DNA of 17,283 bases, from assembly GCA_049318625.1 (NCBI GenBank), contig JBMOGA010000071.1:1-17283 (forward strand), written 5' to 3'. Positions 1 to 7,811 of the stretch are shown here, piece by piece. The position numbers and the translations under genes were made by a program. The notes below the pieces were generated by a model. It saw only the letters and a program-made list of their open reading frames with translations. It did no database searches and was not told the origin of the DNA. Every line of letters begins with the position of its first letter. Position 1 is the first letter of the stretch. The DNA comes from JBMOGA01 sp049318625 (GTDB lineage: Bacteria; Pseudomonadota; Alphaproteobacteria; Rhizobiales; Hyphomicrobiaceae).

Positions 1-112
1 CGCGACGGAATCACGGTTCGTTCGCCCCCTCAAGCCGGTTCTGCAACAGAATCGGTCCATTGCTGCCTTGGCCATGCATATGCTTTATTGTCGTTATCGA
101 AAAATGACCGCA

Positions 113-312
113 AGAGGACGCGAGGTCCTCGGCCATGACACCAGCCCCCGGCGCTAGGGTTTTCCTGGCGAACAACTTGAGGCCATTGCGCTTGAACCGC
201 GAGATGCAGCGCACCTTCAATCCCGATGGTTTGCAGACAGCGCCTTGCCATCGCCGACCGAGACAGTCGTCATGCCTGAGTTCCTGCCGCCGAGATACGC
301 ATCGTCCGTCTA
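113..312 (-). pseudogene. Remnant of an IS1595/ISXO2-type transposase, frameshifted and truncated
   Basis: Read on the minus strand, one frame gives DDAYLGGRNSG (from about 306 down), the signature around the first catalytic Asp of ISXO2-like DDE transposases, followed by VSVGDGKALS. That frame stops at 217-219. The family match continues in another frame from about 220 (KVRCISRFKRNGLKLFARKT, then LAPGAGV), which corresponds to the usual stretch ending in LAPGA and a catalytic SDGL. A TAG codon at 310-312 sits directly before TDDAY. The second catalytic Asp position appears to read Glu. The N-terminal part and everything after the second motif are missing or unrecognisable, and 1-112 shows no further clear homology. 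The copy therefore has at least one frameshift and one stop and cannot encode an active enzyme. The family call rests on motif recognition by eye. Confidence 0.62.
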
Positions 313-369
313 GACGAGGCCGTCCAGCGGCAGGGCGGCGTTGGCGGCACCCAAATCAACCCGTGACGC

Positions 370-1209
370 TCAATCCCACTCGGGCGCGAAGGCCAGGTTC
401 ACAACCCGTCCGTTCGGCTTGGCGAGGCCCGAGAGCGCCGCCATGTCGGCGTCCGACAGCTCGAAACCGAACACGTCCAGGTTCTCCGCGATGCGCGACG
501 GCGTCGCCGACTTCGGAACCGCAATGACGCCCGGCTGTTGCATGTGCCAGCGCATCACGACCTGCCCGGCCGTCCGCCCGAGCCGCGCCGCGATCGCCTT
601 GACCGCCGGCTCTTCGAGGACCCCACCGACATTGCCGCGCCCCAGCGGGCAATAGGCCACCACCGCCAGCCCGTGGCGCCGGCACGCCGCGAGCACTTTC
701 GTCTGATCGAGGTGGGGGTGGTACTCCACCTGATTGCAGACGATCGGCTCCTTGGTGAGTTGCATCGCCTGATCGATCAGCTTCGTGGGGAAGTTCGAGA
801 TGCCGATGTTGCGGGCGAGCCCCCGCCTCTTGGCGTCGTTCAGTGCCCGGATCGAATCGGCGAGCGGTATGGTCTTGCTCGGCCAATGGATGAGCAACAG
901 GTTGACGTCGGACAGGCCGAGCTTCGCCAGGCTTTCCTCGGCCGAGCGCTGCAAAGCGCCATCCCCGATGTTCTCCCACCACACCTTGGTGGTCACGAAG
1001 ATCTCGTCGCGCGGCACGCCGCCTGCCTTGATGCCGGCTCCGACATCGGCCTCGTTGCCGTACATGGCGGCGGTATCGATGTGGCGATAGCCGGCCGCCA
1101 GAGCCGAGACGACCGCTTTGCTGCACTCCTCGCCCTTCATCGGCCACGTGCCGAGGCCGATGCGAGGGATCGTGGCACCATGCGCCGTCAGCGTTGGAGC
1201 ACGCGTCAT
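370..1209 (-). CDS. Aldo/keto reductase
   Basis: This 279-residue protein has the usual AKR length and the full catalytic tetrad: Asp45 and Tyr50 in DTAAMYGNE, Lys75 in TTKVWW and His108 in LLIHWPS. Further family landmarks are NIGISNF, NQVEYHPHL and the cofactor-binding segment VPKSATPSRIAENLDVF near the C-terminus, which implies NADPH use. It should be a cytoplasmic barrel enzyme reducing aldehydes or ketones. The sequence resembles the 2,5-diketo-gluconate reductase/AKR5-like branch, but the substrate is not readable. The start is well supported: GGGAGG lies 7 nt upstream of the ATG. It is the last gene of a minus-strand run, 80 nt after the thioesterase gene, and lies next to the transposase remnant. 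Confidence 0.95.
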   Translation of the reverse strand: MTRAPTLTAHGATIPRIGLGTWPMKGEECSKAVVSALAAGYRHIDTAAMYGNEADVGAGIKAGGVPRDEIFVTTKVWWENIGDGALQRSAEESLAKLGLSDVNLLLIHWPSKTIPLADSIRALNDAKRRGLARNIGISNFPTKLIDQAMQLTKEPIVCNQVEYHPHLDQTKVLAACRRHGLAVVAYCPLGRGNVGGVLEEPAVKAIAARLGRTAGQVVMRWHMQQPGVIAVPKSATPSRIAENLDVFGFELSDADMAALSGLAKPNGRVVNLAFAPEWD

Positions 1210-1289
1210 GTCAAGTCCTCCCGAAGGTTCTTGATTGGTCTTCCATGGTGACGCTGCCGCGCGCCGCGGTCAAAGGCTAGTGATCGATG

Positions 1290-1694
1290 TCAGGTCGCGG
1301 CTGCCTTGCGCCCCACGCGGGCGACGAAACGCGCCACGTTGACCACCACGCGATCATGCATCCCGTCGCCGATCAACTCGCGCTCGTCGTGGGCGGTGAG
1401 CCGGAACCGCAGCTCCCGCCCCTCGACCGCGACGAGTTCGGCCGTCGCCGTGACCCGCATGCCGACCGGCGTCGCCGCGATGTGGCGCACGTCGAGGTGC
1501 GTGCCGAGGCTCTGATGCCCGTCCGGCAGCAGCGCTTCCGCGCATTCGAGCGCCGCAGCCTCGAACAGATTGATCATCACCGGCGTCGCCAGCACCGCGA
1601 TCTGCCCGGACCCGACGCGGGCTGCGGTATGCTCGTCCCCGACGATCAGCGTGACGCTGCCGCTCAGGCCGACGGTGAGGCGGGAAAGATCCAT
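1290..1694 (-). CDS. FlK-like hotdog-fold acyl-CoA thioesterase
   Basis: This 134-residue hotdog protein resembles the fluoroacetyl-CoA thioesterase FlK. Thr37 (VLATPVM), Glu45 (NLFEAA) and His71 (VRHIAATP) have the same mutual spacing (8 and 26 residues) as the FlK residues Thr42, Glu50 and His76, recalled from knowledge of the family. The motif SLGTHLDVRHIAATPVG is typical of the group. It probably hydrolyses a small acyl-CoA in the cytoplasm. Many proteobacterial homologues have no known fluorinated substrate, so fluoroacetyl-CoA activity should not be assumed. The frame is open further upstream to 1952, but that part reads as Arg/Ser-rich non-protein antisense to nothing conserved in this frame, so the ATG at 1694 is chosen. 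The ribosome site there is weak. The lipoprotein gene ends 31 nt upstream and the aldo/keto reductase follows, suggesting co-transcription. Confidence 0.88.
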   Translation of the reverse strand: MDLSRLTVGLSGSVTLIVGDEHTAARVGSGQIAVLATPVMINLFEAAALECAEALLPDGHQSLGTHLDVRHIAATPVGMRVTATAELVAVEGRELRFRLTAHDERELIGDGMHDRVVVNVARFVARVGRKAAAT

Positions 1695-1725
1695 GGCGGC
1701 ACCCCAGGGGTGGCAGGTCGGCTGA

Positions 1726-2382
1726 CTAGCGCAAGCTCTTCGGCAGGCTGGCGAGGTCCTCGATGTACCACTTCTCGACCTCGACGACGGCCGGGTTCTC
1801 GCCGTTCGCATAGATCCAGCTGTCGACGGCCCAGCGCTGCCCCGTCGACGTATCCTGCAAGACCGCCGTCCAGTGGGTCCAGCCCGAAACACCCCGGAGC
1901 AGGTTCTCCTTCGAGAACGGAATGCCGACCGTGTGGTGCTTGATGAGGCCATTGTGGACCAGCACGTTGAGGTAACTGGTCGTGTTGGTCGCCTCGTCCA
2001 CGCAGTCCTGCTGGGTCGGGTCGCCAGACGCCGCGAAGTCCATGCCGGGCCGGTCCGACGAGGTACCGATCGCGTTGCCGGCCCGAACCTCCATCCAGCC
2101 GACCGCGTAGGCGACCGCCCGCCGCTCTTCAGCCGCGGTATCCGCCTTCTTGGTCTTCGCCATCAGTTTGGAAAGCTCGGCGATATCCGTCGCCGTGAAT
2201 GTCAGCTTGGTCTTCATCTGACAGCCGTAGGCGTGGCAGACGTGCACCGAGTTGCCGGTCGGCGCCGGCACCTGGAACGAGGCGTAATGGTTCGTGACCG
2301 AGCCGAATCCATCGTGCGTGCAGCCGGCCAGCAGCGCACCAACGATCGAGAGCAACGCCCCTAGCGTTGCCGGATTTCGCAC
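1726..2382 (-). CDS. Lipoprotein with a possible transglutaminase/papain-like Cys-His-Asp triad
   Basis: With a GTG start at 2382 the product has 218 residues and begins as a lipoprotein precursor: short basic start, hydrophobic stretch ATLGALLSIVGALLAGC and acceptor Cys21. The mature part has a CHAYGC pair (Cys49, Cys54), then QQDCVDEAT (Cys127), WTHWTAVLQD (His170) and WAVDSWIY (Asp187). A Cys at a helix start followed by His and Asp on strands, each beside aromatic residues, is the layout of transglutaminase-like cysteine peptidases. This fold assignment is inference; I do not recognise a named family. Other in-frame starts exist: GTG at 2406, TTG at 2391 and ATG at 2508. The ATG at 2508 would overlap the trmFO start codon and place about 40 non-signal residues before the signal peptide. 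It is first in the minus-strand run with the thioesterase and reductase genes. Confidence 0.8.
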   Translation of the reverse strand: MRNPATLGALLSIVGALLAGCTHDGFGSVTNHYASFQVPAPTGNSVHVCHAYGCQMKTKLTFTATDIAELSKLMAKTKKADTAAEERRAVAYAVGWMEVRAGNAIGTSSDRPGMDFAASGDPTQQDCVDEATNTTSYLNVLVHNGLIKHHTVGIPFSKENLLRGVSGWTHWTAVLQDTSTGQRWAVDSWIYANGENPAVVEVEKWYIEDLASLPKSLR

Positions 2383-2506
2383 CTTGGCCAAGCTGCCTCG
2401 CGCCACGAATGCCAATTGCCCCACGGGCGCTTCCTCTAGCACGCCGGAGATTCGGGTGTCCCGAGTTGCGTTGAGACCGCCTGCTTTTTGAGTTACCGTG
2501 CCTGCC

Positions 2507-3955
2507 ATGTCACATCCTGCGACAATCAAGACACAAATCGAGCCGGTCCACGTGGTGGGCGGCGGGTTGGCGGGCTCCGAGGCCGCCTGGCAATTGGCAC
2601 GCCACGGCGTGCCCGTGGTGCTGCACGAGATGCGCCCCACCCGCATGACGGAGGCCCACAAGACCGAGGGGCTGGCCGAACTCGTCTGCTCGAACTCGTT
2701 CCGTTCGGACGACTTCGAGCACAACGCGGTCGGCCTGCTGCACGAAGAGATGCGGCGCGCCGGATCGCTGGTGATGGCCGCCGCCGATCGCCACAAGCTG
2801 CCCGCCGGCGGCGCCCTGGCGGTCGATCGCGACGGCTTTTCCGCCGAGGTGACGGCCCGGCTGGCCGCCGAGCCGCTGGTCCACATCGCCCGCAGCGAGG
2901 TGGCAGGCCTGCCGCCGGCCGACTGGTCGAGCGTCATCGTCGCGACCGGCCCCCTCACCTCCCCCGCCCTATCCGCCGCTGTGCAGGAACTCACCGGCGA
3001 AACCGAGCTGGCGTTCTTCGATGCCATCGCCCCGGTCATCCATTTCGACTCGATCGACCTCGGCGTCGCCTGGCGCCAGTCGCGGTACGACAAGGCCGGC
3101 CCCGCCGGCACCGGCGCCGACTACCTCAACTGCCCCATGGACCGCGACCAGTACGAAGCGTTCATCGACGCCCTGCTGGCCGGCGACAAGACGAGCTTCA
3201 AGGAGTGGGAGGCCACGACGCCCTACTTCGACGGCTGCCTGCCCATCGAGGTGATGGCCGAGCGCGGCCGCGAGACCCTGCGCTTCGGCCCCATGAAGCC
3301 GGTCGGCCTCGCCGACCCCCACAACGGCGGCAAACGCCCCCATGCCGTGGTCCAGCTCCGCCAGGACAACGCCCTCGGCACGCTATGGAACATGGTCGGC
3401 TTCCAGACCAAGCTGAAGCATGGCGAGCAGGCGCGCATCTTCCGCATGATCCCCGGCCTCGCCGAAGCCGAGTTCGCGCGCCTCGGCGGCCTCCACCGCA
3501 ACACGTTCCTCAACTCACCCCGGCTCCTCGACCCCGAACTTCGCCTCAGGGTTGCTCCGCGGCTGCGCTTCGCCGGCCAGATCACCGGCGTCGAAGGCTA
3601 TGTGGAAAGCGCCGCCTGCGGACTGCTGGCCGGCCGTTTCGCCGCTGCCGAGCGCCACGGCACGCGCCTCGCCCCGCCGCCGCCGACCACCGCGTTCGGC
3701 GCCATGCTGAACCACATCACCGGCGGCCACCTCGTCACCGACGGCGACAGTGCACCCGGCACGCCCCGCTCGTTCCAGCCCATGAACGTCAACTTCGGCC
3801 TGTTCCCGCCGATGGACGGCCCCGAAACCGGCCCGGACGGCAAGCGCATCAAGGGCAAGGAGCGCGGCATGGCCAAGAAGAAGGCGATGGCCCATCGCGC
3901 CCTGGCCGACCTCGCCGGGTGGCTCGCAGCGCCGCGGGCCGCAGCAGCGGAATGA
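2507..3955 (+). CDS. trmFO: tRNA (uracil-5-)-methyltransferase TrmFO, folate- and FAD-dependent
   Basis: TrmFO makes 5-methyluridine at position 54 of the tRNA T-loop, using methylenetetrahydrofolate as carbon donor and reduced FAD. The 482-residue product has the N-terminal dinucleotide-binding motif VHVVGGGLAGSEAAWQLA (about 14-31), the family signature LHEMRPTRMTEAHKT, and LVCSNSFRSDD with Cys61. A second conserved cysteine is Cys244 in YFDGCLPIEVMAERG. These match the two functional cysteines known in the family. The C-terminal landmark MNVNFGLFPP is also present. Length is slightly above the usual 435-470 residues, mainly from N-terminal residues and a short Ala-rich tail. ATG 2507 is preferred. 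An in-frame GTG at 2498 would add three residues, and neither has a strong ribosome site. It is divergent from the lipoprotein gene, with 124 nt between the chosen starts. Confidence 0.97.
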   Translation: MSHPATIKTQIEPVHVVGGGLAGSEAAWQLARHGVPVVLHEMRPTRMTEAHKTEGLAELVCSNSFRSDDFEHNAVGLLHEEMRRAGSLVMAAADRHKLPAGGALAVDRDGFSAEVTARLAAEPLVHIARSEVAGLPPADWSSVIVATGPLTSPALSAAVQELTGETELAFFDAIAPVIHFDSIDLGVAWRQSRYDKAGPAGTGADYLNCPMDRDQYEAFIDALLAGDKTSFKEWEATTPYFDGCLPIEVMAERGRETLRFGPMKPVGLADPHNGGKRPHAVVQLRQDNALGTLWNMVGFQTKLKHGEQARIFRMIPGLAEAEFARLGGLHRNTFLNSPRLLDPELRLRVAPRLRFAGQITGVEGYVESAACGLLAGRFAAAERHGTRLAPPPPTTAFGAMLNHITGGHLVTDGDSAPGTPRSFQPMNVNFGLFPPMDGPETGPDGKRIKGKERGMAKKKAMAHRALADLAGWLAAPRAAAAE

Positions 3956-4054
3956 TGGCAATGGCCGCCCCGTACGCTTTGTCACAGGAGGGCGCGGCCA
4001 CCGCCTGTCTATAGTCGGGGCTGCTCGCCGCCGCCGCGCCAGAGGCAAATCGCC

Positions 4055-4906
4055 ATGCAGACGTTCGCCGGTATTCCGGAGCCCGCCCTGCGTTTCGGCT
4101 CGTTCCTCGGCATCTTCGCGGTCATGGCGCTGCTCGAGTTCGCGATTCCCCGCCGACGCCTGCTAGTGGCACGGCTGCGGCGCTGGACTACCAATCTGTC
4201 GATCGTCGCCATCTCCATCGCCACCGTGCGCGTCATCGGCTGGATCGCCCAGCCCCTCGTGGCGGTCGGCGCCGCCGCAGTCGCGGAAGCGAACGGCATC
4301 GGCCTCCTCCATCTGGTCGCGTGGCCGAACGTTGTCGAAGTTATCATCGCACTTGTCGTGCTCGATTTCGCGATCTGGCTGCAGCACGTGCTGTCGCATC
4401 GCATCCCGCTGCTGTGGCGCCTGCACCAGATGCACCACGCCGACACCGATATCGACGTCTCCACGGCGCTCCGCTTCCACCCGATCGAGATCGCGCTGTC
4501 GACCCTCTACAAGGTCGTCTGGGTGCTGCTGCTCGGCCCGTCCGCCGTCGCCGTCGTGCTGTTCGAGGTCATCCTCAACGGTTGCGCCATGTTCAATCAC
4601 GCCAACGTCGCGCTGCCGGCCTGGCTCGACCGGATCGCGCGCCAACTGATCGTAACCCCCGATATGCACCGCATCCACCATTCGGTGCTGCCGCGCGAGC
4701 ATCACACCAACTTCGGCTTCAACCTGTCGATCTGGGACCGCCTGATCGGCACCTATACCGAACAGCCGGCCGACGGCCATGTCGCCATGCGCATCGGCCT
4801 TGCCGAGCATCCGGCGGCCGACGCGACGCGGCTCGGCTGGTGCCTTGCGCTGCCGTTCCGGTCAAAGCCGGCGCGCCGGGATGGGGCGCCCGGTTCCGGC
4901 CCCTGA
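4055..4906 (+). CDS. Sterol desaturase/fatty acid hydroxylase family membrane protein
   Basis: This 283-residue integral membrane protein belongs to the di-iron fatty acid hydroxylase superfamily. The histidine clusters are in the expected order: HVLSH (111-115), HQMHH (124-128), FHP (His142), NHAN (His182), HRIHH (205-209) and HH (216-217). Hydrophobic segments lie at about 13-30, 47-68, 93-109 and 146-172. Members use oxygen and two irons to hydroxylate or desaturate lipid or sterol-like substrates in the membrane; the substrate here is unknown. AGAGG at 4041-4045 lies 9 nt before the ATG. It starts 99 nt after trmFO and ends 13 nt from the convergent gene at 4920, leaving no room for a separate terminator. 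Confidence 0.92.
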   Translation: MQTFAGIPEPALRFGSFLGIFAVMALLEFAIPRRRLLVARLRRWTTNLSIVAISIATVRVIGWIAQPLVAVGAAAVAEANGIGLLHLVAWPNVVEVIIALVVLDFAIWLQHVLSHRIPLLWRLHQMHHADTDIDVSTALRFHPIEIALSTLYKVVWVLLLGPSAVAVVLFEVILNGCAMFNHANVALPAWLDRIARQLIVTPDMHRIHHSVLPREHHTNFGFNLSIWDRLIGTYTEQPADGHVAMRIGLAEHPAADATRLGWCLALPFRSKPARRDGAPGSGP

Positions 4907-4919
4907 CTTCACCCGGCCG

Positions 4920-5411
4920 TCACTCACCGATCAGCTTGCAGCCGATAGAGACCCCTGCTGCCGCCTTCACGGGGTTGTCCTGGAAGATGTCGCAGTTCAA
5001 GAGGTTTTCCTTGAACACCTTGCGGCTCGTATAGACGTTGATGAGCATCTCCGGCCGTCCGGCGATGCCCCTGAGTTTGCCCGCCGGCAATGTCAACCCA
5101 CCGAGACCCGCCACCCCAGCACCGCGGATGTCGACCTCTTGCGTACCGAGCGAGATCTGCCCCATCTCGTCGGCCTTCACCCCCTTGCGGGCCTCGCCGT
5201 AGTAGTACGCCCACACTCGGATCTGCTCGCCCGACGCCTGGATCTTCTTGGCCGCCGCAGGCGATAGCGTGACCGTCACCGCAAAGCGCGGAACGCTTTC
5301 CCCGGCCGCCTGCGCCAGCGCCGCCGCAACGGGCCATGCCACCAGCGCCAGGACCAGGGCCGCCCGCAACGGCCGACCGCCGCGCCCACCGAGATCACGC
5401 AACGGTGCCAT
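4920..5411 (-). CDS. Exported protein of unknown function
   Basis: The 163-residue product starts at ATG 5411, which has a GGGGAGGG purine run just upstream. Residues 1-33 form a Sec signal: a charged N-region (APLRDLGGRGGRPLR), a hydrophobic core (AALVLALVAWPVAAAL) and a likely cleavage after ALAQA. The mature part is about 130 residues with no membrane segment. It reads like an all-beta domain (FAVTVTLSP, IRVWAYYYGEA, EVDIRGAG, EMLINVYTSRK) and has two cysteines, in NLLNCDIF and near the end in SIGCKLIGE, which could pair. I recognise no named family. The frame is open upstream to 5585, but residues before 5411 have no signal-like or conserved character. It is divergent from the molybdopterin-fold gene, with 200 nt between the starts, and both products are periplasmic. 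Confidence 0.85.
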   Translation of the reverse strand: MAPLRDLGGRGGRPLRAALVLALVAWPVAAALAQAAGESVPRFAVTVTLSPAAAKKIQASGEQIRVWAYYYGEARKGVKADEMGQISLGTQEVDIRGAGVAGLGGLTLPAGKLRGIAGRPEMLINVYTSRKVFKENLLNCDIFQDNPVKAAAGVSIGCKLIGE

Positions 5412-5611
5412 CAAACCCTCCCCTGCCCAGCCAGATTTCGGAGAACCCTTGGCTGCCACGCAGCATGTGCCCGACCGCTCCCGGCTGGCAATCGCCACCG
5501 GCACGCCGACCGGGCCCGGTGGTGCGGCGCCGCCGACCTGTGCTACCGGTTGCGCCCAGCGCGCGACGCCGCGCGAACCATCCAACCGTCAACACGCCGA
5601 GGCCGTGCATC

Positions 5612-6160
5612 ATGAGGATCGTCCGTCTCATCCCTGCCATCCTGGCACTCTGCCTCATCGCCGTCGTACCGACCGCCTCTTCGGCCGCCGAACCCGCCGT
5701 CGTGACGCTGATCGGCAAGGTCGGCACCACCAACCGCGGTCCCTTCGATCCCTTTCGCGACGCGTTCCTGAAGTTCCGCGACAAGAAGTTCGACAAGGCG
5801 TTCGCCTTCACCCACGAGATGCTCGCCAAGCTGCCGCAGGTGTCCGTGACGGCCAGAGCCGAGGGCTGGCCGGCGGCGGTCAAGGCCACGGGTCCCCGCC
5901 TCGCCGATGTCCTGAAGGCGGCCGGCGTCGCTGCGGATGCGAAGATCGCCGCCGGCGCTCTCGACGGTTACACCATCGAATTCACCCCGGCCGACCGCCA
6001 GGCCCACGATTGGATCGTCGCCATCGACGCCGACGGACAGCCTCTGGCGATCGGCGGCCGCGGCCCGACCTGGTTGATCCGCGACACCGCCGGAGCGGCC
6101 GTCAAGCCGGAGGTCGAGGCCCCGTGGGTCTGGTCGCTCTACATCATCGAGGTACTCTGA
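5612..6160 (+). CDS. Periplasmic molybdopterin-dependent oxidoreductase-like protein (small, cofactor site doubtful)
   Basis: This 182-residue protein has a Sec signal (MRIVRLIPAILALCLIAVVP, cleavage near SSAAEP). The mature domain resembles a shortened sulfite-oxidase/YedY molybdopterin-binding fold: VTLIGKVGTT, LPQVSVTARAEGWPAAV, KATGPRLADVLKAAGV, LDGYTIEF, DWIVAIDADGQPL and a C-terminal WVWSLYIIEV. Full-length enzymes coordinate molybdenum through a cysteine; no cysteine is present after the signal, so catalysis is doubtful and a ligand-binding or structural role is possible. The start at 5612 is preceded by GAGG about 8 nt upstream. It ends 13 nt before the end of the convergent hydantoinase B gene. 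The family name is how such proteins are usually annotated; the missing cysteine is seen directly. Confidence 0.82.
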   Translation: MRIVRLIPAILALCLIAVVPTASSAAEPAVVTLIGKVGTTNRGPFDPFRDAFLKFRDKKFDKAFAFTHEMLAKLPQVSVTARAEGWPAAVKATGPRLADVLKAAGVAADAKIAAGALDGYTIEFTPADRQAHDWIVAIDADGQPLAIGGRGPTWLIRDTAGAAVKPEVEAPWVWSLYIIEVL

Positions 6161-6173
6161 GCCGCGGCGCTGT

Positions 6174-7808
6174 TCAACTGACGTAGCCGAGGACGCGATC
6201 GCGCGCGATCGCGTCCGCGTCGCGTTCCGCCACCGGGCCGAGACCGCCGCCGCCCGAGGTCTCGAGGCGGATGATGTCGCCCTTGCGCAGCACCATGTTG
6301 CCGACCTTCGAATGCAGCACGGTCTCCTGGCCGTCGCGGATCAGCGTCAGCCGTCCCGCCGATCCGGCTCCGCCACCATGCAGGCCGTAGGGCCGGAAGC
6401 GGAAACGGTCCATCTGCGCGGTGAACGTCGCCTGCTCGGAATCGATGCGCCACTGGCGCCTGAGACCGAGGCCGCCGCGACGCCGCCCCGTGCCGCCGGA
6501 ATCCGGCACGAGACTGTAGCCGAGATAGGTCACCTGCATGTCGCTCTCCACCATTTCCATCGGGATCGCCGCGTTGTTGTGCATGCCGAACGACATCGCG
6601 CTCGCACCATCCCCGGACGGATGTGCGCCGCAGCCGCCGACCTCGATCTCGACCAGCACCTTGCGGGCGCCCGACGCCTCGAGCGTCTGGAACGCGCACA
6701 CGTAGCTGACCGCGTAGTAGGCCGCCGGCATGCGATCGGGGACCGCCTTCGACAGCGCCGCGAACAGCACGTTGAGCAGCACGTGGCAGGGCGAGATCCG
6801 GTGCGCCACCGGCGAGGGATGGCGCGCGCTCACGATCAGCCCTTCCGGCGCAATGATCTCGACCGGGCGATAGCACCCGGCATTGGGCGGGATCGGCCGG
6901 TCGGCGCAGGCCACCACCGCGAAGTAGACGGCCGAGCTCGACGACGCCAGCGTCGCGTTGATGGGGCCGCGCACCTCCGGCGCCGACCCCGACAGATCGA
7001 CGACGATGCGGTCGCCGTCGATCGTCACCCGCGCATGGATGCGCACCGGCCGCTCGGTTTCGATGCCGTCGTCGTCGAGGAAATCCTCGAACTCGTAAAC
7101 CCCGTCCGGCATCCGCCGGATGACGTCGCGCATGGCGGCTTCGGAGGCGTCGAGCAGCTGACCGCACGCCGCCGTCAGCGTCGCAACCCCATACTTGACC
7201 GCCAGCCGCGCCACGTTGCCGACGCCGACCGTCAACGACGCAATCTGCGATTGCAGGTCGCCGAGCACGATCGCCGGCTGGCGCACGTTCTGCCCGATCA
7301 TCGCCCACACCGCATCGTTGCGCCGCCCCCGCGCATAGAGCTTGAGCGGCGGGATGCGCAGCCCCTCCTGATAGATCTCGGTGGCGCTCGCCGCGTAGCT
7401 GCCGGGCGACATGCCGCCGACGTCGAGGTGATGGCAGAGCGTCGCCACGATGGCGACCCGGCGCCCGTCGTGGAACACCGGCCGGCACGCCACGATGTCG
7501 GGCAGATGCTGGCCGCCGCAGTAAGGGTCGTTGGTGATGATGACGTCGCCGTCTTCCCACTGGTCCAGCGGGATGAACCGCTCGACGATCGAGCGCACGC
7601 AGTAGCTCATGGAATTGAGGTGCTGCGGGATGCGCGCGGACTGCGCCACGTTGTGGCCGTCGGCGTCGAACACCGCGGTCGAATAGTCGAGCATCTCGCG
7701 CACGATGGTCGACCGGCTGGTCCGCCACATGGTGACGTCCATCTCCGCCGCCGCCGCCGTCAGCGCGTTGCGGATCACCTCGAGTTCGACGGCTCCGAGC
7801 TTGGTCAT
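6174..7808 (-). CDS. Hydantoinase B/oxoprolinase-type subunit (HyuB family)
   Basis: The 544-residue protein matches the HyuB family over its full length: LGAVELEVIRNALTAAAAEM at the N-terminus, NDPYCGGQHLPDI (93-105), CHHLDVGGMSPGS (125-137), EIYQEGLRIPP (144-154) and a C-terminal glycine-rich region (RRRGGLG, YGLHGGGAGSAG, ETSGGGGLG). With HyuA it forms enzymes that open cyclic amides such as N-methylhydantoin or 5-oxoproline using ATP; related pairs act as acetone or acetophenone carboxylases. The substrate is not predictable here. No signal peptide is seen, so it is cytoplasmic. The start ATG lies 3 nt after the HyuA stop codon, indicating translational coupling. It is the second gene of the operon that begins at 9869. 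Confidence 0.95.
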   Translation of the reverse strand: MTKLGAVELEVIRNALTAAAAEMDVTMWRTSRSTIVREMLDYSTAVFDADGHNVAQSARIPQHLNSMSYCVRSIVERFIPLDQWEDGDVIITNDPYCGGQHLPDIVACRPVFHDGRRVAIVATLCHHLDVGGMSPGSYAASATEIYQEGLRIPPLKLYARGRRNDAVWAMIGQNVRQPAIVLGDLQSQIASLTVGVGNVARLAVKYGVATLTAACGQLLDASEAAMRDVIRRMPDGVYEFEDFLDDDGIETERPVRIHARVTIDGDRIVVDLSGSAPEVRGPINATLASSSSAVYFAVVACADRPIPPNAGCYRPVEIIAPEGLIVSARHPSPVAHRISPCHVLLNVLFAALSKAVPDRMPAAYYAVSYVCAFQTLEASGARKVLVEIEVGGCGAHPSGDGASAMSFGMHNNAAIPMEMVESDMQVTYLGYSLVPDSGGTGRRRGGLGLRRQWRIDSEQATFTAQMDRFRFRPYGLHGGGAGSAGRLTLIRDGQETVLHSKVGNMVLRKGDIIRLETSGGGGLGPVAERDADAIARDRVLGYVS

Positions 7809-7811
7809 GAC

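Noticed and set aside
2509..3111. Upstream extension of the lipoprotein frame through trmFO
   Set aside because: It lies antisense to the conserved FAD-binding part of trmFO and would put 240 residues before a lipoprotein signal.
3962..4008. Possible terminator after trmFO: a TGGCCGC/GCGGCCA repeat and an imperfect ACAGGAGG/CCGCCTGT hairpin
   Set aside because: The loops or mismatches are unfavourable and no T-run follows, so the evidence is too weak in GC-rich DNA.
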